A stretch of DNA of 64,000 bases from an uncultured Cyclobacteriaceae bacterium (GCA_943788235.1 CALSPM010000003.1:336413-400412); one strand, 5' to 3'; shown: positions 38,194-49,812, numbered from the stretch's first letter. The notes: generated from the letters alone by a model not told the origin. A program made the numbers and translations.

Positions 38194-40824
38194 ATGCTAA
38201 AAAATACATTTTCAATATTCGGACTTTCGTTATTTTTCCTGTCCATTGCTCAACCTGATATTGTGGATAAATATCGGTTTTCATTTGAGCCCGAGCTAGA
38301 AATCAATGAAAAAATACCCAGTCCGAAAACATTTTTAAAATATGATTTGGGTGCTTCTTTTACGCTATATGCCGATGCAGAAGCTTACTTTAAGGCCCTT
38401 TCAGCCTCTTCTGGACGCGTGTTGTACCATGAGTATGGACAGACTTACGAGGGTCGACCTTTGATTAATTTAGTTATCTCTTCCGAAGAAAACATAAGAA
38501 ACATAAATGAAATTAAGTCAAAGCACATGCAATTCTTGCAAGGGGTTGAGGAGGATAAAGTCCTTTTGGAAGGTCAACCTACTTTTACTTCTTTTAGCTA
38601 CAACATTCATGGCAATGAAGCCTCATCTACTGAAGCGGCGATGCAGGTAGCCTATCGTATGGCGGCAGCTCAAGACAATGAAACGGAGGAAGTACTCAAA
38701 AACTCAGTAATCATCATGTATATCTGTATTAACCCTGATGGCCGTGATCGATACGTGTATTGGTATAAATCTATGAAAAGATTAATAAGGCCAAGTAACG
38801 AGCCGAAAGACATCGAGCATATGGAAGGTTGGCCAGGTGGGAGAACCAATCATTATTGGTTTGATGTCAATAGAGATTGGGTCTGGCAAGTACACCCAGA
38901 GGCAAGAGGACTATCCGAAGAGTATCAAAAATGGCTGCCACAAGTACATGTCGATTATCATGAGCAAGGTTATAATAACAACTACTTCACGGCACCCGGT
39001 ACTACGCCAAGAAATCAATTGCTTCCAAATGCCTATGAAGGATGGTCCAAAGTTTTTGGGGATGCAAACATCGTACAATTCGATAAGCATCAAATCAATT
39101 ATTTTACAAGAGATCGTTTTGATTTCTTTTATCCAGGATATGGTTCAAGTTATCCGAGTGTTATGGGCGCGATAGGAATGTTAACTGAACAGGGTGGCGG
39201 ATCTGCAGGGGGCCGAATTGTAAAGACTGAAGATGGTGTGGATCTCACCCTCAGACAAAGGATATTTGATCACTATACGACATCTATTGCAACCATTAAA
39301 ACCTCCGTTTTGTACCGTGAAAGATTGCTTGATTACAGCAAGAGGGCATTGAATCCTGCCAACAGTAAATCTAAGATCACTGCTTATTTTTTTAGTGATC
39401 ATGAAGTTTACAGTAATGATCTGGTCAATATATTGATTCGAAATGGGATCAAAGTAGAACAGGCTCTTGCTGATTTTCAGATTAGAGCTGCTCAAGACTA
39501 TCGTTCAGGACGCACCCTAAAAAAAACCTTTAATGAAGGGACTTATATTGTGACCACTCAACAACCTAAACATTTGTTAATCAATACGATTATGGCGCGT
39601 AATTTGCCAATTGAGGATTCAGTAATGTATGATATGGCCACTTGGTCAGCTCCTTTGGCTTATAATTTAGAGGCATATTCCACAAGGGAGCGGTGTACGG
39701 TCAAGACCAAACAAGTGAGTCAAGAAGTTACGTTCAATGGTTCGGTTATCAATAACGAGGCTCAATATGCTTATGTGATTGACTGGAGTCAGCGGAATGC
39801 ACCCCAAGCATTGGCCCAGTTATGGGCTAAAAAATATAATGTACGCTCTGCATTTGAACCTTTTTATGTAGGTGTTCAATCATTTTCTGCAGGTACCCTT
39901 ATTGTGCTGCGAGGTAGAAATTTGGAGCGCACAGATGTAATGAATCAGGAGATCAAAGCAATAGCTCAAAACGCAGGAGTTGAGATTATTGGATTGAATA
40001 GTGGTCGGGTGATGAAAGGTATGGATTTGGCCAATGGTAGAAATATCCCTATTAAGCAACCGAAGGTGGCCTTACTAGTAGAACCTCCCTTTAGCACTTA
40101 CACTGCTGGGCAAATTTATTTTTTATTTGATTGGCAAACGGGTCTGCCTATCGATCGCATTAAAGCCACGGCACTGCAGCAGAGTAGCAATCTAAAATTT
40201 GGAGGCAGATCAAGAAGCGTTGATTTGAAAGATTATGATGTGCTCATTGTACCTGATGGAGGAAATGGTTTACCTGAGCTGTTCAAAGAAGAAGCATTGA
40301 GCCAGATCAAGAATTGGGTAAATGAAGGGGGAACGCTTATCGCCACTGAGGGAGCCGCATCATTTTTCACCAAGGAATTGTCTGACTTCACGGAGATATC
40401 ACTTAAAGAATACCCAAAAGATTCGAGTCTAATGGCCCGATCGCTGCCCTATGATCAGCGAATCGCCTACGAAGGTAAAAAAAGGATACCCGGAACGGCT
40501 TTGAATGCTAAAATAGACATTACCCATCCCCTTGCTTTTGGTCTTAAGACCGAGCTCTATACTTTGAAATTTGGTACAGATGCATTGGTGCCAAATGCTG
40601 GATTGGAAACCGTAGGCAGTTATGAGAAGTTGAATCAACTTAATGTAGCCGGTTATGCGTCCCCACACAATCTCGGTCATTTGGCTGAGAATACTTTTGC
40701 CGGAGTGGTGAGTCTGGGTAGGGGAAAAGTGGTGTATTTGATTGATAATACGCAATATCGTATGTTTTGGATGGGTCCTTCCAGAATGATGCAAAATGCA
40801 GTCATGCAAATACCGGGCTATTAA
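38194..40824 (+). CDS. Exported zinc carboxypeptidase, M14 family
   Basis: FSYNIHGNEASSTEAAMQVAYRMA; INPDGRDRYVYWY; WPGGRTNHYWFDVNRDW; HVDYHEQGYNNNYFTAPGT. Confidence 0.93.
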   Translation: MLKNTFSIFGLSLFFLSIAQPDIVDKYRFSFEPELEINEKIPSPKTFLKYDLGASFTLYADAEAYFKALSASSGRVLYHEYGQTYEGRPLINLVISSEENIRNINEIKSKHMQFLQGVEEDKVLLEGQPTFTSFSYNIHGNEASSTEAAMQVAYRMAAAQDNETEEVLKNSVIIMYICINPDGRDRYVYWYKSMKRLIRPSNEPKDIEHMEGWPGGRTNHYWFDVNRDWVWQVHPEARGLSEEYQKWLPQVHVDYHEQGYNNNYFTAPGTTPRNQLLPNAYEGWSKVFGDANIVQFDKHQINYFTRDRFDFFYPGYGSSYPSVMGAIGMLTEQGGGSAGGRIVKTEDGVDLTLRQRIFDHYTTSIATIKTSVLYRERLLDYSKRALNPANSKSKITAYFFSDHEVYSNDLVNILIRNGIKVEQALADFQIRAAQDYRSGRTLKKTFNEGTYIVTTQQPKHLLINTIMARNLPIEDSVMYDMATWSAPLAYNLEAYSTRERCTVKTKQVSQEVTFNGSVINNEAQYAYVIDWSQRNAPQALAQLWAKKYNVRSAFEPFYVGVQSFSAGTLIVLRGRNLERTDVMNQEIKAIAQNAGVEIIGLNSGRVMKGMDLANGRNIPIKQPKVALLVEPPFSTYTAGQIYFLFDWQTGLPIDRIKATALQQSSNLKFGGRSRSVDLKDYDVLIVPDGGNGLPELFKEEALSQIKNWVNEGGTLIATEGAASFFTKELSDFTEISLKEYPKDSSLMARSLPYDQRIAYEGKKRIPGTALNAKIDITHPLAFGLKTELYTLKFGTDALVPNAGLETVGSYEKLNQLNVAGYASPHNLGHLAENTFAGVVSLGRGKVVYLIDNTQYRMFWMGPSRMMQNAVMQIPGY

Positions 40825-40855
40825 AACCATTTTTTAAAAAAAAAGTAATATTACA

Positions 40856-43800
40856 ATGAACAATTTTCGATTAATTTTTTTAACCTGTCTTGTGCTACCA
40901 ATCGTGGTTTTTGCTCAAAAAAAGAGGAAAGTGGCTCAGGTTATTGAAAGTCCTGTTGAGACCGAATTATTTTCAGGTTTAAAGTGGAGAAATATTGGTC
41001 CTTTTCGAGGTGGAAGAAGTGTTACTTCCTCTGGTGTAGTTGGAGATCCCATGACTTATTACATGGGCAATACAGGAGGAGGAGTCTGGAAAACCTCAGA
41101 TGCAGGTCAGACATGGAAGAACATATCAGATAGTTTTTTTGAATTGGGTTCCGTCGGTGCGATAGGTGTATCAGAATCAGATCCAAATGTGATTTATGTG
41201 GGCATGGGCGAGCACGCAGTCCGAGGGGTCATGACTTCTCACGGCAACGGCGTATATAAGTCTACCGACGCGGGGAAAACTTGGGATCATATGGGATTAG
41301 TGGGTACCATGACAATTTCAGATGTCATCATTCATCCTACCAATCCTGATATCGTATTTATTGCCGCGCAAGGGGCTCAGTACGGACCTACAAAGGAAAG
41401 GGGTATTTATAAATCCATAGATGGTGGGCAAAATTGGGAAAAAAAACTTTTTGTTGCTGAGGACGTCGGGGCGTCATCACTGACTATGGATATGAATAAT
41501 CCCCGCATACTCTATGCCAGTATGTGGCAGCATACGAGGTATCCTTGGACAATGAAATCGGGAGGTGCTGGATCCGGTTTGTATAAGTCGACAGATATGG
41601 GGGAGACTTGGGACTCCATGAGTGAAGGACTCCCAGAAGAATTTGGAAAATCAGGGATCTCTGTTTCAAGAGCCAATGGTAATGTAGTCTTTGCCGTAAT
41701 TGAAGCTGAGGGAACTAAAGGAGGGGTTTATCGATCGGATAATGCAGGTAAAAGCTGGAAACAAACTAGTACAGACCGGGTGACCATAGCAAGGTCTTGG
41801 TATTATATGGAAATATTTGCAGATCCTTCCAATGAGAATGTCGTTTATGTCTTGAATGCTCCAGTTCTCAAATCCATTGATAAGGGAAAGACATTTCAAC
41901 CGATATCTGTTCCTCACGGAGACAATCATCATTTATGGATCAACCCTATGAACTCCAAAAATATGATTAACTCCAATGATGGAGGGACCAATATTACCTT
42001 CAACGGTGGTGAGAGTTGGACGCGGCAAGACCAACAGCCCACTGCTCAATTCTATCGGGTCATTACGGACAATAAGGTACCATATCATGTGTACGGTGGG
42101 CAACAAGATAATTCTGCTATTGGAATTGCAAGTAGAACGAATGGCCGGGGAATCACATGGAAAGATTGGTATTCGGTTGCTGGATGCGAAAGCGCTTATT
42201 TGGCTTTTGATCCGGATAATCCCACAACTATTTTTGGAGGCTGTTATCAAGGGATTATCGATCGTTGGTCAAGATTAACGGCGGTATCAAAATCAATAAA
42301 GGAGTATCCGGAACTGAATTTGGGAAATGTGCCTAAAGATTTTAAATATAGGTTCAATTGGAACGCACCCATCATAAGTTCTCCCCATGATCGATCAGTC
42401 ATTTACCATGCAGGTAATGTGGTATTTAAAACCCTTAATGGAGGTATTAATTGGGAGGTGATCAGTCCCGATTTAACAAGGAATGATAAAGCACATCAAG
42501 GGCCTGGTGGGGGTCCTTACACCAATGAGGCTGCGGGTGGAGAAAATTATAATACACTTATGTATTTGACAGAATCACCACATGAAAAAGGCATTTTATG
42601 GGCAGGTTCTGATGATGGTTTGGTTCATCTCACGCGTGATGGAGGTATGAATTGGGCTAATGTAACGCCTAAAGACTTGCCCGAGGCTATTATAAATTCG
42701 ATTGAGGTATCCCCCCATGATCCTGCGACAGCTTACATAACGGTCATGGCTTATAAATTCAATAATTTAAAGCCAATGATTTACAAAACTATGGATTATG
42801 GTGTGAGCTGGGTGAAACGGATTTCTGGCATTGATGATCAAACAGTCGTAAGGGTAGTAAGGGAAGATAAGAAAGCAGAGGGGCTACTTTATGCAGGAAC
42901 CGAAGCAGGATTATATATCTCTTTCAATGGAGGCGTATTTTGGCAAAAAATACAGCTCAACTTACCCATTGTACCTATCAACGATTTGACTATCCAAGAT
43001 AATGATTTGGTTGCAGCGACTGCAGGTCGTTCTTTTTGGATTTTAGATGATTTAGGAGCTTTTCAGGGCTCAAAAGGGAAGTTTGAACAGAAACTAATGC
43101 TATTTCAACCTAAAAAAACGTATCGAATATTCGGAGGATCTGCGGATGAACCAAGACCTGGTCTAGGTCAAAACCCAAAATCAGGGGTTCTGATAGATTA
43201 TTATCTTTCAGAAAAAATGGACAGCGCTTTTTTGAAGTTAAAAGTGATCAATAGTGATGGAAAAATGATAAGAAGTCTTTCAAATGAGCACACAGACACA
43301 TTCGAAAGTTGGCCTGGAGGACCGCAAAAGCCTGTATTATTAACTGCCGAGCGGGGTGTAAATAGAGTCGTATGGGACTTCACAAGGGCACCGCTTCCAT
43401 CCATTGATAAAGTCTTTGTTTATGGAAATTATTCTGGCGGTCATGTAGCTCCGGGAACCTATACCTTGAGATTGATATTGGATCAAGATTCGGTAGAGAC
43501 CACCGTTGAAATATTGGCAGATCCGCGAGTTCAAGCCACCCTCAATGATTATGTTTCACAACATGATATGATGATTTCAATTGAACAGGCTATCAAAGAG
43601 ATCCATGAAGCGGTCAATGACATGCGTTCAGTGAAATCTCAAATCGAGTATTATCAGGCGATGCTTGAAGAAAGCGCTGTCGGCCGAGAAATTATCGAAT
43701 TGGGAGGAGACATTATCGCTCAGATTGAGGTATGGGAAGGTGCATTGATCCAATCGGATCAAAAGACGTTCCAAGATGTTATTAATTTTCATAATCAGTT

Positions 43801-44008
43801 AAATGCGCAATGGATGAATTTGAAGGATTATGTAGACAGTGCAGATCCCATATTGACAGCGGGTGCCAAAGAGCGATTCAATGATCTTGAAGGGCAATGG
43901 GCTTTGTTTCAGCAAACAAAAAATCAAATCATCAATGAGGAGATGGAGCAATTCAATCAATTGTACAAAGCGCTTGACTTACCGATGATTATGATTCCGA
44001 ATCGATAA
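40856..44008 (+). CDS. VPS10/sortilin-like BNR (Asp-box) repeat exported protein, copy 1
   Basis: [18 protein letters not shown]; repeated Asp boxes [44 protein letters not shown]. Confidence 0.92.
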   Translation: MNNFRLIFLTCLVLPIVVFAQKKRKVAQVIESPVETELFSGLKWRNIGPFRGGRSVTSSGVVGDPMTYYMGNTGGGVWKTSDAGQTWKNISDSFFELGSVGAIGVSESDPNVIYVGMGEHAVRGVMTSHGNGVYKSTDAGKTWDHMGLVGTMTISDVIIHPTNPDIVFIAAQGAQYGPTKERGIYKSIDGGQNWEKKLFVAEDVGASSLTMDMNNPRILYASMWQHTRYPWTMKSGGAGSGLYKSTDMGETWDSMSEGLPEEFGKSGISVSRANGNVVFAVIEAEGTKGGVYRSDNAGKSWKQTSTDRVTIARSWYYMEIFADPSNENVVYVLNAPVLKSIDKGKTFQPISVPHGDNHHLWINPMNSKNMINSNDGGTNITFNGGESWTRQDQQPTAQFYRVITDNKVPYHVYGGQQDNSAIGIASRTNGRGITWKDWYSVAGCESAYLAFDPDNPTTIFGGCYQGIIDRWSRLTAVSKSIKEYPELNLGNVPKDFKYRFNWNAPIISSPHDRSVIYHAGNVVFKTLNGGINWEVISPDLTRNDKAHQGPGGGPYTNEAAGGENYNTLMYLTESPHEKGILWAGSDDGLVHLTRDGGMNWANVTPKDLPEAIINSIEVSPHDPATAYITVMAYKFNNLKPMIYKTMDYGVSWVKRISGIDDQTVVRVVREDKKAEGLLYAGTEAGLYISFNGGVFWQKIQLNLPIVPINDLTIQDNDLVAATAGRSFWILDDLGAFQGSKGKFEQKLMLFQPKKTYRIFGGSADEPRPGLGQNPKSGVLIDYYLSEKMDSAFLKLKVINSDGKMIRSLSNEHTDTFESWPGGPQKPVLLTAERGVNRVVWDFTRAPLPSIDKVFVYGNYSGGHVAPGTYTLRLILDQDSVETTVEILADPRVQATLNDYVSQHDMMISIEQAIKEIHEAVNDMRSVKSQIEYYQAMLEESAVGREIIELGGDIIAQIEVWEGALIQSDQKTFQDVINFHNQLNAQWMNLKDYVDSADPILTAGAKERFNDLEGQWALFQQTKNQIINEEMEQFNQLYKALDLPMIMIPNR

Positions 44009-44070
44009 GCATGGCTTTCATAATAATTATTGATAGGTAAGAAAATCCTATCTTCATCCTTAAATAACCT

Positions 44071-44364
44071 ATGAAAGAGATTCAAGATTTAATTAAATTG
44101 GGGGCAACTATTATAGATGTACGTTCCAGGGAAGAGTTTGAGCAAGGTCATGTGACCTCTTCCTTAAATATTCCACTCAATGAAGTAGTGGCTAGAATTG
44201 ATGAGTTTAAAAGTATTAAACAACCCTTTTTAGTATGCTGTTTGAGCGGGAGGCGCAGTGAGCAAGCTACCGAATATCTTCAATCCATGGAAATAAAATG
44301 TGTGAATTCGGGGGGCTGGCAACAAGTGCAAGATTGGCTGAGTGACCCGTCGGAGTTACGCTAA
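44071..44364 (+). CDS. Rhodanese-like domain protein
   Basis: TIIDVRSREEFEQGHVTSSLNIPL; FLVCCLSGRRSEQA. Confidence 0.93.
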   Translation: MKEIQDLIKLGATIIDVRSREEFEQGHVTSSLNIPLNEVVARIDEFKSIKQPFLVCCLSGRRSEQATEYLQSMEIKCVNSGGWQQVQDWLSDPSELR

Positions 44365-44422
44365 GGATGCCAATGAAACCCTCATCAATAACTAGGAGGT
44401 GCTATAGGCCAAGTGACAAGAG

Positions 44423-45064
44423 TTATAATAATTCTAATCGATTCCGTTGTTGACGAATTTGTCGAGTGCCAGATAGATGTTTCATGAGTCTTGAAATGAC
44501 TACACGAGAGGTGTTCAACTCAATGGCTATTTGTTGATGACTTTTAGTGATGATAGAAGAACCTGAAGCACGCTTTAAATCGAGTAAATACTTATATAAT
44601 CTATCACCCATCTTCATAAATGAGACGCTATCAAATGTGGATAAAAGATCCTTAATTTTATCATTCGTATTTTGGAAAATAAATTTCCTGAAATTTGGGT
44701 ATTTGACAATCCAGGCATCGATTTTAATACCAGGAATCATCCAAATTTCTGCAGACTTTTCAACAATAGAGCCGATGCCTGACGGTGTCTGATTGATAAT
44801 GGAATTGATAGCAAAGGAACAAGTTTCTCCACTTCCTGTATAAAAAAGGGTGATTTCATGGCCTTCATTGTCACTGCGATACGCCCTGAGTCTTCCGGAA
44901 AGAATGAGAGGGAAATATTCTATTATTGTGCCTGAACTGAGCAGATAAGAGCCTTTTTCAGCTTTTTTTAATCGCCCGCAAACAAGAATTTCTTCAATTA
45001 AGTGTGCTTCGAAATTTTTTTCTTTGAGCAGGCTTTTTAATCTGATTTGATGTGTGGCTAACAA
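44423..45064 (-). CDS. Crp/Fnr family transcriptional regulator
   Basis: cNMP-binding-like fold, C-terminal HTH SHQQIAIELNTSRVVISRLMKHL. Confidence 0.9.
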   Translation of the reverse strand: MLATHQIRLKSLLKEKNFEAHLIEEILVCGRLKKAEKGSYLLSSGTIIEYFPLILSGRLRAYRSDNEGHEITLFYTGSGETCSFAINSIINQTPSGIGSIVEKSAEIWMIPGIKIDAWIVKYPNFRKFIFQNTNDKIKDLLSTFDSVSFMKMGDRLYKYLLDLKRASGSSIITKSHQQIAIELNTSRVVISRLMKHLSGTRQIRQQRNRLELL

Positions 45065-45628
45065 CTTTTTGTCTCACTTTAGAGGGCATTTCCCCACGCA
45101 TAAGTAAGGCAAAATACAAAAGAATGAACGAAAAAAAAAATTTCATTCTCAAATAAATATATTTATTGTACAAGTTAACTATTTCCTGAAATATCAAAAT
45201 AGTTTAATCATTTATGAAGCATCAAAAAGGGACATGCAATTAACCAACTAATTGAAAGGGGTGAAGTTGATTAAGGAGATATATAAGGTCACCATTAAGC
45301 ATCTTGTATAGGTACAGAGGAGTAAGTGATTTCGAAAGGATTTCCTATAGCTTTATGAGGGCTTTTCAGCCTATTATTTTCATAGTATAATCCCTTGATT
45401 TTACTGAGGCGGAATAATTTAAAAAGGTACAAGTCAACTTCAAAATGCTTTATTTTTTTAAAATAATAATAAAGAGAATTTCATAAATGCTTTCTTGAAT
45501 TGAATGATACTTTTCCTTTGATGGCCTCAAAGAAAGATTGACTGTTGACCGATGAAGTAAAAATGGGTATAACGACCTTCAATTTTTGAATTTAGATGTA
45601 TCTTACTCTTTAAGACTAAAAAAACCGA

Positions 45629-48600
45629 ATGATGAGAACACTTATCTATTTAACCTTGCTTATTTGTAGTCAAGAGAGTTTTGCCCAAAGGTCAAACAAA
45701 AAGTCAGTAGAAAAGACCTCAAAAAGCGTTTTCGAAGAAACGACTTTGACAGGATTGAAATTTAGGTCGATTGGACCTGCGCAGACCTCAGGTCGTGTAT
45801 CTGATTTCGCAATCAATCCAAATAATTTTAAAGAATATTATGTGGCGGCAGCCTCAGGGGGGGTGTGGAAAACGGTCAATGCAGGGACCACATATATTCC
45901 TGTTTTTGATGAGGCGGGCAGTTATTCGATTGGTTGTATCACTATGGATCCAAACAATGCTAATGTGATTTGGGTTGGAACAGGTGAGAACAATAATCAA
46001 AGAAGTGTACCCTATGGTGATGGCGTATATAAATCCATAGATGGGGGTGAGACGTGGAAAAATATGGGACTCAAAAGCTCTGAACACATTGGGAAGATTT
46101 TGGTAGATCCAAATAATTCTAATATTATATACGTAGCGGCCATTGGTCCTTTATGGAGTTCGGGAGGAGAACGAGGAGTTTATAAATCGGTCAATGGGGG
46201 TGAAACATGGCGTTTAATGCTGGGCATTGATGCGGATACGGGGATCAATGATTTGGTCATGGATCCTCGTGATAGTCAAGTCATTTATGCAGCAGCGTAT
46301 CAACGCAGGCGACATGTATTCACTTATTTGGGTGGAGGTCCGAGTTCGGGATTACATAAGTCAGTGGATGGTGGGACTACGTGGGTAGACATCAACAAAG
46401 GTTTACCTGAAGTAGATATGGGAAGAATTGGGATGGCCCTGGCACCTTCTGATCCAGAAGTAATTTATGCTATCGTTGAAGCTTCAGAAGGTAAAGGTGG
46501 TTTTTTCATGAGTACCAATCGCGGAGCCAGCTGGAAAAAACAAGGGAATTATAGTACCAGTGGTAATTATTATCAAGAGATCGTGGTAGACCCACAAGAT
46601 GCACAAACGGTTTATGCCATGAACACGTGGATACAAGTTTCGCGAGATGGAGGTAGAACCTTTAAGGTGTTGGGGGAAACAACCAAACATGTAGACAACC
46701 ATTGCATGTGGATTGATCCTACCGATTCCGAGCATTTTTTGGTAGGTTGCGATGGAGGTATTTATGAATCTTGGGATCGGGCGGAAACGTGGCATTATAA
46801 ACCAAACTTGCCGGTTACCCAATTTTATAAGGTAGCGTTGGACAATGCTTACCCTTTCTATCATGTATATGGAGGTACTCAAGACAATGCCAGTTTGGGT
46901 GGCCCGTCGAGGTCATTAAGTGATAATGGGATTTCCAATGAAGAATGGATCAATACCCATGGGGGAGATGGATTTGAAACTCAAGTAGATCAAGACAATG
47001 CCAATATTATTTATGCTCAATCCCAACACGGTGTTTTAGTTAGATATGATCGTCTGAATGGCGAAGAGCTGGGGATTCAACCACAACCTCGAAGAGATGA
47101 AAATGCCTATCGATGGAATTGGGATGCGCCCTTGGTCATTAGTGATCATGACAATAAGCGCTTGTATTTTGCGGCCAATAAAGTTTTTCGTACTGACGAT
47201 CGAGGAAACAGCTGGAAGGTGATTAGTGAAGACTTGACGGCGAACATTGATAGAAATAAGCTTGAAATCATGGGAAGAGTGTGGGGCATTGATGCCATCG
47301 CAAAGAATCAATCAACTTCTCAATACGGAACCATCGTAGCTATGGATGAATCGCCACTTAATGAAGATCTACTTTTTGTGGGAACTGATGATGGTTTAGT
47401 ACAGATCACCGAAAATATGGGTGCTTCATGGACCAAAATATCTAGAATTCCAGGTGTGCCTGAGCAAACTTATGTCAATATGTTATTGGCTTCGCCACAT
47501 GATGAAAATATGGTATTTGCCTGTTTCAACAATCATAAAAAGGGAGATTTTTTGCCTTATGTTTATAAAAGTAATGATAAAGGAAGGACGTGGACATCCA
47601 TCACATCAAACCTACCTACCAGAGGGTCGACCTATGCCATAGCACAAGATCATATAGATCCTAATTTGCTTTTTGTAGGTACTGAATTTGGTTTGTTTGT
47701 CAGCAATAATGGAGGGGCTTTTTGGGTTCGAATGAAATCAGGGCTGCCGACCATTGCCGTTCGTGATATTGCGATTCAAAAACGCGAAAACGACTTAGTT
47801 TTAGGCACTTTTGGTCGGGGCTTTTATGTGTTAGATGATTATTCTGCGCTACGAAACAGTAATGAAGAAACATTAAGTGCGCCCGGGTTTTTATTTTCTG
47901 TGAGAGATCCTTTGCTTTATGAGCCCAGTTATCCAATGGGTTTGCCTGGACAATCGTTTCAAGGAGACAGTTATTACCGCGGGGAAAACCTACCTTCTGT
48001 GGCGATGTTTACTTACTATCTGAAAGACGACATTCAATCGATACAAGAGCAGCGCCGTGAACGAGAAAAGAAACAACAAAAAGAAGGTCTAAATGCAGTT
48101 TACCCGAGTTATGAAGCTCTGAAAGCTGAACATGCCGAAAAGACACCTCAAATCGTTTTTACGGTGACCAATGCCCAAGGAAATGTAGTTAGAAAAATAA
48201 TGACGACTCCCAAGAAAGGCATCCATCGGATGTACTGGGACATGCGTTATGCGGATACAGATCCTATTAATTTGAAGACCAGTGCTTTTTATAATCCTTG
48301 GTCAGATAGTGATAAAGGTATTTTAGTGGCTCCCGGAGCCTATCAGGTAAGTATGTCAAAAATAGTCAGAGGTGAGGTGATCGCTATGGGAGATCCGATA
48401 GATTTTACGATCAAAGCGCTAGATAAGAGATCCCTACCTGGTACTGACCGAATGATATTAGATGGCTTCAATCGTAAGTTACTCAAGCTATCAGGTGCTG
48501 TAAGCGCTGCCAGTCAAACGTTGCGGGAAGTAAAAAATCAATTAAAGTATATTGACGCCTCTTTGCTAAAAGCAGAGATTCCATCAGATCATATTTCCTG

Positions 48601-48937
48601 CCAGTTAGCCGATCAAATGGGCCAAAAAGTAGCGGAGTTAAATACGGTATTGGGGCGAGATGCCGTAGCGCGCATCTTAGATTTAGATCAACCCCCGAGC
48701 TTGGGAAGTCGGATGGGTAGCTTGGTTTATATGATGTTTTCATCTACTTCAGAACCGACACAAACGAGTCGTGATGGGTATGCCATTGTGCTGGCGTCAT
48801 TTAAACCATTATTGGCTGAAATAGAAATACTCGTTAATAATGATTTAAAGGCATTACATGAGCAATTGGCCTTGGTAGGAGCGCCCTATACCCCTTATGC
48901 TTTACCAAAAGTGCCTATATTTAACAATTTAGAATAA
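45629..48937 (+). CDS. VPS10/sortilin-like BNR (Asp-box) repeat exported protein, copy 2
   Basis: TGLKFRSIGPAQTSGRVSDFAINP; Asp boxes KTVNAGTTY, KSIDGGETWKN, KSVNGGETWRL, KSVDGGTTWVD. Confidence 0.92.
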   Translation: MMRTLIYLTLLICSQESFAQRSNKKSVEKTSKSVFEETTLTGLKFRSIGPAQTSGRVSDFAINPNNFKEYYVAAASGGVWKTVNAGTTYIPVFDEAGSYSIGCITMDPNNANVIWVGTGENNNQRSVPYGDGVYKSIDGGETWKNMGLKSSEHIGKILVDPNNSNIIYVAAIGPLWSSGGERGVYKSVNGGETWRLMLGIDADTGINDLVMDPRDSQVIYAAAYQRRRHVFTYLGGGPSSGLHKSVDGGTTWVDINKGLPEVDMGRIGMALAPSDPEVIYAIVEASEGKGGFFMSTNRGASWKKQGNYSTSGNYYQEIVVDPQDAQTVYAMNTWIQVSRDGGRTFKVLGETTKHVDNHCMWIDPTDSEHFLVGCDGGIYESWDRAETWHYKPNLPVTQFYKVALDNAYPFYHVYGGTQDNASLGGPSRSLSDNGISNEEWINTHGGDGFETQVDQDNANIIYAQSQHGVLVRYDRLNGEELGIQPQPRRDENAYRWNWDAPLVISDHDNKRLYFAANKVFRTDDRGNSWKVISEDLTANIDRNKLEIMGRVWGIDAIAKNQSTSQYGTIVAMDESPLNEDLLFVGTDDGLVQITENMGASWTKISRIPGVPEQTYVNMLLASPHDENMVFACFNNHKKGDFLPYVYKSNDKGRTWTSITSNLPTRGSTYAIAQDHIDPNLLFVGTEFGLFVSNNGGAFWVRMKSGLPTIAVRDIAIQKRENDLVLGTFGRGFYVLDDYSALRNSNEETLSAPGFLFSVRDPLLYEPSYPMGLPGQSFQGDSYYRGENLPSVAMFTYYLKDDIQSIQEQRREREKKQQKEGLNAVYPSYEALKAEHAEKTPQIVFTVTNAQGNVVRKIMTTPKKGIHRMYWDMRYADTDPINLKTSAFYNPWSDSDKGILVAPGAYQVSMSKIVRGEVIAMGDPIDFTIKALDKRSLPGTDRMILDGFNRKLLKLSGAVSAASQTLREVKNQLKYIDASLLKAEIPSDHISCQLADQMGQKVAELNTVLGRDAVARILDLDQPPSLGSRMGSLVYMMFSSTSEPTQTSRDGYAIVLASFKPLLAEIEILVNNDLKALHEQLALVGAPYTPYALPKVPIFNNLE

Positions 48938-48951
48938 AAAAGAATAGCTAA

Positions 48952-49812
48952 ATGAAGATAAATATGATATGGGTTATTTTTTTGATGCCTTTGTTGCTGA
49001 GCGCACAATCAGGAAAGGTATTTGATCAACTGACACTGCCGAGTGAAATCCTTAAAATGGAGCGAAAGTATGGCATTTACTTACCTCCAGACTATGAAAG
49101 TTCACATCGTGATTATCCTGTCTTATATCTCTTACACGGCATGTCAGATAATCAGACGGGATGGATACAATTTGGTGAGGTATTACGGATTACAGATGCT
49201 GCCATTCGTGCAGGAACCGCTACTCCCATGATCATCGTCATGCCAGATGCAGATACGCAAGTGATCGGCTATGTAGATCGACCCAATGGAGAGTGGAGTT
49301 ATGAGCAATTCTTTTTTGAAGAATTTATGCCCTACGTAGAAGCCAATTATCGCATCAAAAAACACAAGCGTTATCGTGCCATTGCGGGCTTATCGATGGG
49401 TGGCGGAGGCAGTTTTTATTATGCACTGCATCGCCCAGATTTGTTTCAATCTGCTTGTCCGCTAAGTGCCTATTGCGGTCCTTTAACGGTCGAAGAAGCA
49501 CATAAGCATTATGAGTGGAATGGCCTGAGTGAAGTCAGTGAGAAGTACTATGAAGATTTCTATAATAAATACGGGGTGGTACACCTCATAAATACTTTAC
49601 CCAAGGCCGATATGCAATCAGTGAGGTGGTACATAGATTGTGGGGATGATGATCATTTATTTGAGGGGAGTTCACGGGTACATATCGCGATGAAAAACCG
49701 CAACATACCCCATGAGTATAGGGTACGAGACGGTGGACATAACTGGACCTATTGGCGTGAAGCCCTGCCTTCCGTACTTACTTTTGTCTCTCAAGGATTT
49801 CATCAATACTAG
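48952..49812 (+). CDS. Exported alpha/beta esterase (esterase D/feruloyl-esterase-like)
   Basis: YPVLYLLHGMSDNQTGWI; RAIAGLSMGGGGSFYYAL; GGHNWTYWREALP. Confidence 0.92.
   Translation: MKINMIWVIFLMPLLLSAQSGKVFDQLTLPSEILKMERKYGIYLPPDYESSHRDYPVLYLLHGMSDNQTGWIQFGEVLRITDAAIRAGTATPMIIVMPDADTQVIGYVDRPNGEWSYEQFFFEEFMPYVEANYRIKKHKRYRAIAGLSMGGGGSFYYALHRPDLFQSACPLSAYCGPLTVEEAHKHYEWNGLSEVSEKYYEDFYNKYGVVHLINTLPKADMQSVRWYIDCGDDDHLFEGSSRVHIAMKNRNIPHEYRVRDGGHNWTYWREALPSVLTFVSQGFHQY

Noticed and set aside
38837-39175. 112-aa plus ORF inside the M14 peptidase
   Set aside because: Out-of-frame overlap with a clear M14 domain.
40429-40830. 133-aa minus ORF opposite the M14 peptidase
   Set aside because: Shadow ORF; sequence mirrors codon usage of the plus gene.
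45065-45628. Possible IS3-type transposase remnant on minus strand
   Set aside because: No DDE motif or terminal inverted repeats could be found.
46484-46882. 132-aa minus ORF opposite VPS10 copy 2
   Set aside because: Shadow ORF opposite BNR repeats.
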